Below are positions 60,620 through 64,000 of a DNA stretch of 64,000 nucleotides, piece by piece. Location: the NCBI RefSeq assembly GCF_042678045.1, contig NZ_JBHUDI010000011.1, positions 620,001-684,000 of the forward strand, in the 5' to 3' direction. The position numbers and the translations under genes are program-made. Source of the DNA: Natrinema amylolyticus_A. GTDB lineage: Archaea; Halobacteriota; Halobacteria; Halobacteriales; Natrialbaceae. Below the pieces are notes generated by a model. That model was not told the origin of the DNA. It saw nothing but the letters and a program-made list of their open reading frames with translations, and searched no databases. Each line of letters begins with the position of its first letter. Within the stretch, counting starts at the first letter, position 1.

Positions 60620-61459
60620 TCAGTCGTCCGCGAGCGGCGACGCCCGCCGGCCGTCCCACGGAACGCGGTCCTCGACGGCAAGCTTCTCGAGGTGAGCGAC
60701 GGCTGTCGCCCGCGCGAGGTCGCGTACGCCTGTGAGGTCCTTGTCGTATGCCGTCTCGAGGATCTCTGCGACCGTGTCGGCACCCGCCGTGGCCGCCTCG
60801 CGGATCCGTCGTTCGCGCTCTGCGCGGTGGGTGAGCAGGCGCTCGAGGGTCGTACGAGGCGTCTCGATTGCGGGGCCGTGCCCCGGATAGAGCGCCGGCG
60901 GATCGATCGCCCAGAGGCGCCGCAGGGTGGAGACGTACGCGCGCATATCCCCCTCCGGCGCGCCGACGACGACGCTGCCCTCGCGGACGGCACAGTCGCC
61001 ACAGAGGATCGGCCCGCCGCGGCCGGCCTCGAGCGCGACGTGGTCGGGCGCGTGTCCCGGCGCGTCGAGGATGCGGATGCGCTCGTCGCCGAGCGGGATC
61101 GTCGTGCCGGGCGTGAACGTGCGGTCTGGGTCGCAGCCGGTCGCGTCGCGAAACCGATCGGTGCGGCCGTCGCGGGCCCACACCGTCGCGTCGGTGGCGG
61201 CTGCGTACGCGTCGACGGCACCGACGTGGTCGGGATGGGTGTGCGTGACGAGGACGTGATCGACGGTGTGGGTTTCGAGCAGCCGATCGAGCGCGTCCGT
61301 TCTCGCCGCTGGATCGACGAGTATCGCCGGCTCGCGGTCGGACTCGCCGCGTCGCCGCGTGTCGGTCGCCGCTGCTGGCGTCACCCCGACGAGGTAGGCG
61401 TTGGTCTCCCCACCCGGTGCACGCGTCGCGACCGGGATCGGACACCGCGTGACGTGCAT
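60620..61459 (-). CDS. Metallo-beta-lactamase fold hydrolase
   Basis: The 279-residue protein has the zinc motif THTHPDH (72-78), then GHAPDHV, CGDCAV and PGHGPAIETP, with a C-terminal helical part (RREAATAG-like to AYDKDLTGVRDLARATAVAHLEKL) as in LACTB2-type hydrolases, which include RNA-processing and thioesterase members. The ATG at 61459 (MHVTRCPIPVATRAPGGETNAYLV) is chosen by family start. A coupled YkgJ gene follows. Confidence 0.85.
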   Translation of the reverse strand: MHVTRCPIPVATRAPGGETNAYLVGVTPAAATDTRRRGESDREPAILVDPAARTDALDRLLETHTVDHVLVTHTHPDHVGAVDAYAAATDATVWARDGRTDRFRDATGCDPDRTFTPGTTIPLGDERIRILDAPGHAPDHVALEAGRGGPILCGDCAVREGSVVVGAPEGDMRAYVSTLRRLWAIDPPALYPGHGPAIETPRTTLERLLTHRAERERRIREAATAGADTVAEILETAYDKDLTGVRDLARATAVAHLEKLAVEDRVPWDGRRASPLADD

Positions 61460-61565
61460 ATCTCGACAGTGTTGCCGGGTGAAAAAGGATGTATCGGCGC
61501 CGGCAGGGACCCTCGAGATCGAGCGGACCTGTCTCGATCGTCGAGTGCTCGAGCCGAGGCCGGTC

Positions 61566-61647
61566 ATACGGTCCCCTGTCACGAGTTCCCGGCACGACCG
61601 CGAGTCGTCCGGCGGTCACGCTGGACCGGACTGACAGGAGTCCGTCT
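61566..61647 (+). repeat. 82-bp element, copy D
   Basis: The ends are ATACGGTCCCCTGTCA and, in reverse complement, AGACGGACTCCTGTCA (13 of 16). A hairpin GACCGC (61596-61601) with GCGGTC (61612-61617) sits at the exact centre. Base 61647 is the A of the TGA stop codon of the HTH gene on the minus strand. Confidence 0.75.
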
Positions 61648-61922
61648 CAGTGCTTGAGGAAGTAGACCTGTTTGCGTGCGTCGCGGAAGCTGTACCGCGA
61701 GCCGATGAGGCCGACGTCCTCGAGCCGGTTGAGTGCGTAGCGAACGGTTCGGTCGGGGAGAAGCGATTCTTCGGCGAGCTGGCCCTGCGAGAGCGGCGAG
61801 TCGGTCTCGAGCACTTTTGCGACGAGCTTCGCGCTCGGTGGCAGCTCACGGAGGCGGTCACGGTATTCCTCCTCCGAGAGGAGTTCCTCGGCTGCGGTGG
61901 CACGGTCTTCGGCTGTACTCAT
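61647..61922 (-). CDS. Winged-helix (MarR/TrmB-like) regulator
   Basis: The 91-residue protein is mostly one winged helix: YRDRLRELPPSAKLVAKVLETDSPLSQGQLAEESLLPDRTVRYALNRLEDVGLIGSRYSF, ending in ARKQVYFLKH. It is a short, widely conserved haloarchaeal regulator as I recall; no effector domain. The ATG at 61922 is chosen (an ATG two codons upstream is equal). It is divergent from the methyltransferase gene with about 200 bp between starts. Confidence 0.8.
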   Translation of the reverse strand: MSTAEDRATAAEELLSEEEYRDRLRELPPSAKLVAKVLETDSPLSQGQLAEESLLPDRTVRYALNRLEDVGLIGSRYSFRDARKQVYFLKH

Positions 61923-62096
61923 GCTCATACTCGATTCAGCGAGGTTGTCGGTGGTAAAGCTTCCCTATATGTGGATACCGATACTGAAGTTTGTATAAGG
62001 CATATGAATGTGGTATTAACACAGCCCTGTTTCGATAGTGATTCTCACGGAAGCGGGGCCAACAGGGCCGGGTTCGTCGGCAGGACTCCAGTATCG

Positions 62097-62102
62097 TTTT
62101 AT
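62097..62102 (+). promoter_or_regulatory. TATA box of the methyltransferase gene
   Basis: TTTTAT lies 28-33 bp before the GTG at 62130 and supports that leaderless start against a longer reading from an ATG at 62004. Confidence 0.5.
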
Positions 62103-62129
62103 CCCATCACGACAGTAGATTCGCCCAGT

Positions 62130-62837
62130 GTGAAAGGACAGGAGTGGTACCAAGCTGACGACGTCGCCGAGGAGTATGACGACAAGCGGTTCTCACGGGG
62201 CGGCCAGCTGATCGACCGTCGGGAGAAAGAAGCCGTCCTCGAGGCAATCATGCCCGTCGAGGACCGGAAGGTCCTCGAGATCGCCTGTGGTACCGGGCGG
62301 TTTACGGTCATGCTCGCTCACCAGGGAGCCGACGTCGTGGGACTGGACATTTCGGCGGCGATGTTACAGCAGGGACGACGAAAAGCGCAGGACACCGAAC
62401 TCGCGGGGACCCTCGAGTTCCTCCGGGGCGATGCGGGTCGACTGCCGTTCCCGGACGATTACTTCGATACCGTCATCGCGATGCGGTTTTTCCACCTCGC
62501 GGACGATCCGGAGGCGTTCTTAGAGGAGATGCGCCGCGTCTCTCGGGATCAGATCGTCTTCGACACGTTCAATCGCTTTTCGGCCCGCAGTATCTACAAC
62601 TGGGCGCTGCCGATGGGGTCACGCCTGTACTCGAAAAGCGAAATCGCGGTGCTGCTCGCGAAGACGGATCTCACGCTCGTCGACGTCGAAGACGATTTTC
62701 TCCTCCCCTACGGGCTGTATCGGTCGATCCCCAATAGTCTCGCCTCGCCACTTCGGACGCTCGACGAGGCAATCGGTGAGTTGCCGATCACCGACCACGC
62801 CGCGTCGGTCTCGTACTGGAACGCGAGCGTTCGCTGA
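62130..62837 (+). CDS. Class I SAM-dependent methyltransferase
   Basis: The 235-residue protein has motif I in VLEIACGTGRFTVMLA, motif II in GLDISAAML and motif IV in LPFPDDYFDTVIAMRFFHL, as in the UbiE/Methyltransf_11 group. The C-terminal part (FSARSIYNWALPMGSRLYSK) fits small-molecule or lipid methylation. It starts with GTG. The glycosyltransferase follows after 49 bp on the same strand, so both may act on one lipid or glycan. Confidence 0.83.
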   Translation: MKGQEWYQADDVAEEYDDKRFSRGGQLIDRREKEAVLEAIMPVEDRKVLEIACGTGRFTVMLAHQGADVVGLDISAAMLQQGRRKAQDTELAGTLEFLRGDAGRLPFPDDYFDTVIAMRFFHLADDPEAFLEEMRRVSRDQIVFDTFNRFSARSIYNWALPMGSRLYSKSEIAVLLAKTDLTLVDVEDDFLLPYGLYRSIPNSLASPLRTLDEAIGELPITDHAASVSYWNASVR

Positions 62838-62886
62838 CCCGACTGGAATCCAACCTATTTACTATTGGGGCCTCCTATCGTAGGGT

Positions 62887-63831
62887 ATGGAGCTCTCGGT
62901 GGTGGTCTCGACGCTCAACGACCGGGAGCGATTAGTGTCGTGTCTCGATGCGCTCGCCGAGCGCACGCCGGCGGAGACGGAGCGTATCGTCGTCAACGGC
63001 CCCTCTTCTGACGGGACGACCGGTGTGGTCCGTGACCGCGACGACATCGACGTGCTCGTCGAGATCTCCGAGCGGAGCCCGAACGTCTCCCGCAACGCCG
63101 GCCTCGAACTCGCGACGGGCGAGGTCGTCGCTTTTCTCGACGGCGAGTACGCGATCGACTACAGTTGGTATGGTGCCATCGACGAGTCAATGGCTGACGG
63201 GACCGACGTCGTCACCGGTCCCGTGACCGGCCGCCCCGTCGACAACGGGCAGTCGCCACACCGCGTCGCTGGCAGAACTGTCACGCACTTTCACGGCGAC
63301 AACGTCGCGTTCGACCGATCGGTTCTCGAGGCCCTGGACGGCTTCGACGAGTATCTCGCAGAAGCGGGTGAGCGCGACTGTGCCCACCGCGTCGCTGGTC
63401 TCGATTTCGAAGTATCGTGGAATGCGGCGATGGCCGCCCGCTGTGAGATCGGGACTGACGGCGGTGAGCCGAGCGAGACGAGGGGGCCGCCGGAACTCCG
63501 GTCCGACGGCGGTCACGCCGATCCCGACTGGGGTGCGGCCTACCGGTCGCTGTCGTACCGGCTGGCGAAAAACTACGGGCTGCGGCCGAGTGTCCTCGCG
63601 CGGACCGCCGGCAGCGCACTCCGGGAAGGGGCTGCCGGCGTGTCCCGCCTGGCGGCCGGCGAGGCGACGCCGACGGGCTGGCTCTCCGACGGGACCGATG
63701 TCGTCAAGAACGTCACACGCGGCCTGTGGGACGGCGTTCGTGCCCGGTACCGCGATCGCTCACGTCGTCGAAACCCCAACGGGCTCTCACAGCGCCACGA
63801 CCGGGCGGTGCAGGTCTACGACTGGCGCTGA
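62887..63831 (+). CDS. Glycosyltransferase family 2 protein
   Basis: The 314-residue protein starts ELSVVVSTLNDRERLVSCLDAL (GT-A fold), has NVSRNAGLELATGEVVAFLDGEYAID, in which the usual DxD becomes DGE, and GDNVAFDRSVLEALDGFDE. No membrane helix is predicted, so it acts on the cytoplasmic side. The acceptor is unknown. The C-terminal ~60 residues are basic (RARYRDRSRRR) and may bind membrane. Confidence 0.83.
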   Translation: MELSVVVSTLNDRERLVSCLDALAERTPAETERIVVNGPSSDGTTGVVRDRDDIDVLVEISERSPNVSRNAGLELATGEVVAFLDGEYAIDYSWYGAIDESMADGTDVVTGPVTGRPVDNGQSPHRVAGRTVTHFHGDNVAFDRSVLEALDGFDEYLAEAGERDCAHRVAGLDFEVSWNAAMAARCEIGTDGGEPSETRGPPELRSDGGHADPDWGAAYRSLSYRLAKNYGLRPSVLARTAGSALREGAAGVSRLAAGEATPTGWLSDGTDVVKNVTRGLWDGVRARYRDRSRRRNPNGLSQRHDRAVQVYDWR

Positions 63832-63864
63832 CCGGCGGCGCGAAAACGACCGCTCGAGTGTGGA

Positions 63865-64000
63865 TCAGTCCTCCGCAGCGTAGAGATCGGTTGAGAGATA
63901 TCGCTCACCGGTATCTGGGAGGACCGTGACGACCAGTTCGTCCGGGTGCTCCGACGCGTACTCGGCCGCGGCCGAGAGCGCCGCGCCCGCCGAGATGCCG
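63865..64000 (-). CDS. Cysteine synthase, C-terminal end (partial)
   Basis: The last 44 codons are visible on the minus strand and read GISAGAALSAAAEYASEHPD, then VVTVLPDTGERYLSTDLYAAED, the well-known C-terminal pattern of O-acetylserine sulfhydrylase (CysK). The rest lies outside the window. It is convergent with the glycosyltransferase gene. Confidence 0.85.
   Translation of the reverse strand, partial: GISAGAALSAAAEYASEHPDELVVTVLPDTGERYLSTDLYAAED

Noticed and set aside
61650..62129. Long N-terminal extension of the methyltransferase frame
   Set aside because: It overlaps the HTH gene antisense; a TATA box at 62097 and the family start support GTG 62130.

Overview
The window is haloarchaeal chromosome: high GC, very acidic predicted proteins (many D and E runs), a transcription factor B, a single-stranded-DNA-binding RPA, an archaeal GatD, archaeal shikimate enzymes (AroA'/AroB'), SAMP1 ubiquitin-like protein and DUF1102/DUF5305/DUF7344 families that are typical of Halobacteria. 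The overall gene set resembles the Natrialbales (Natrinema/Haloterrigena-like), but that is an inference from remembered gene content, not a computed placement.

Layout. 1-3.9 kb: DUF63 membrane protein (cut by the window edge), divergent ribose-1,5-bisphosphate isomerase and DeoC (nucleoside/pentose salvage), and an HPP-UspA fusion. 3.9-5.75 kb: a replication-origin module with a lower-GC orc1/cdc6 gene, four copies of an origin-recognition-box-like motif in inverted arrangement, and an AT-rich unwinding region. 5.8-9.7 kb: a TVGYGD potassium channel and two tandem, distantly related TrkA-C membrane proteins. 9.7-27 kb: housekeeping genes (SAMP1, HtpX, GatD, MfnA, MetG, Pyk, NfeD/SPFH pair, TFB, AroD) with small regulators and enzymes. 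27.3-32.1 kb: an accessory secretion cluster with a SipW-like signal peptidase, a DUF5305 protein, a low-GC DUF1102 (TasA-like) secreted subunit, and a divergent DUF7344 regulator overlapped by a small exported protein. 32.2-39.9 kb: AroB', HAD, SprT, CDF transporter, amidase. 39.1-45.1 kb, minus strand: aroA', trpA, trpB, trpC, a ribbon-helix-helix regulator, and the RPA3/RPAP3 pair. 45.3-47.6 kb: aldolase and mannose-1-phosphate guanylyltransferase. 47.7-54.3 kb: a ba3-type cytochrome oxidase operon (cbaDBA plus a small subunit) divergent from a small membrane protein, a SafE-type protein and a CopA copper ATPase, forming one copper/oxidase locus. 54.3-64 kb: CDGSH protein, FAD oxidoreductase, Hsp20, radical SAM-HhH protein, TRAM protein, YkgJ, MBL hydrolase, regulator, methyltransferase, glycosyltransferase and the 3' end of a cysteine synthase.

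Non-coding structure. The most unusual feature is a family of 81-82 bp elements in five copies (568, 34048, 37502, 59833, 61566) with imperfect 16-bp terminal inverted repeats and, in four copies, a central hairpin. In four of five copies the first base of the element is the A of a neighbouring gene's TGA stop codon, and the two best copies show compensatory changes in the hairpin. Other notable non-coding features are paired TGTACA boxes upstream of trpC, a ~108-nt near-perfect hairpin at 34151, and micro-ORFs that bridge stop and start codons of neighbouring genes. No tRNA, rRNA, CRISPR array or transposase gene was recognised.
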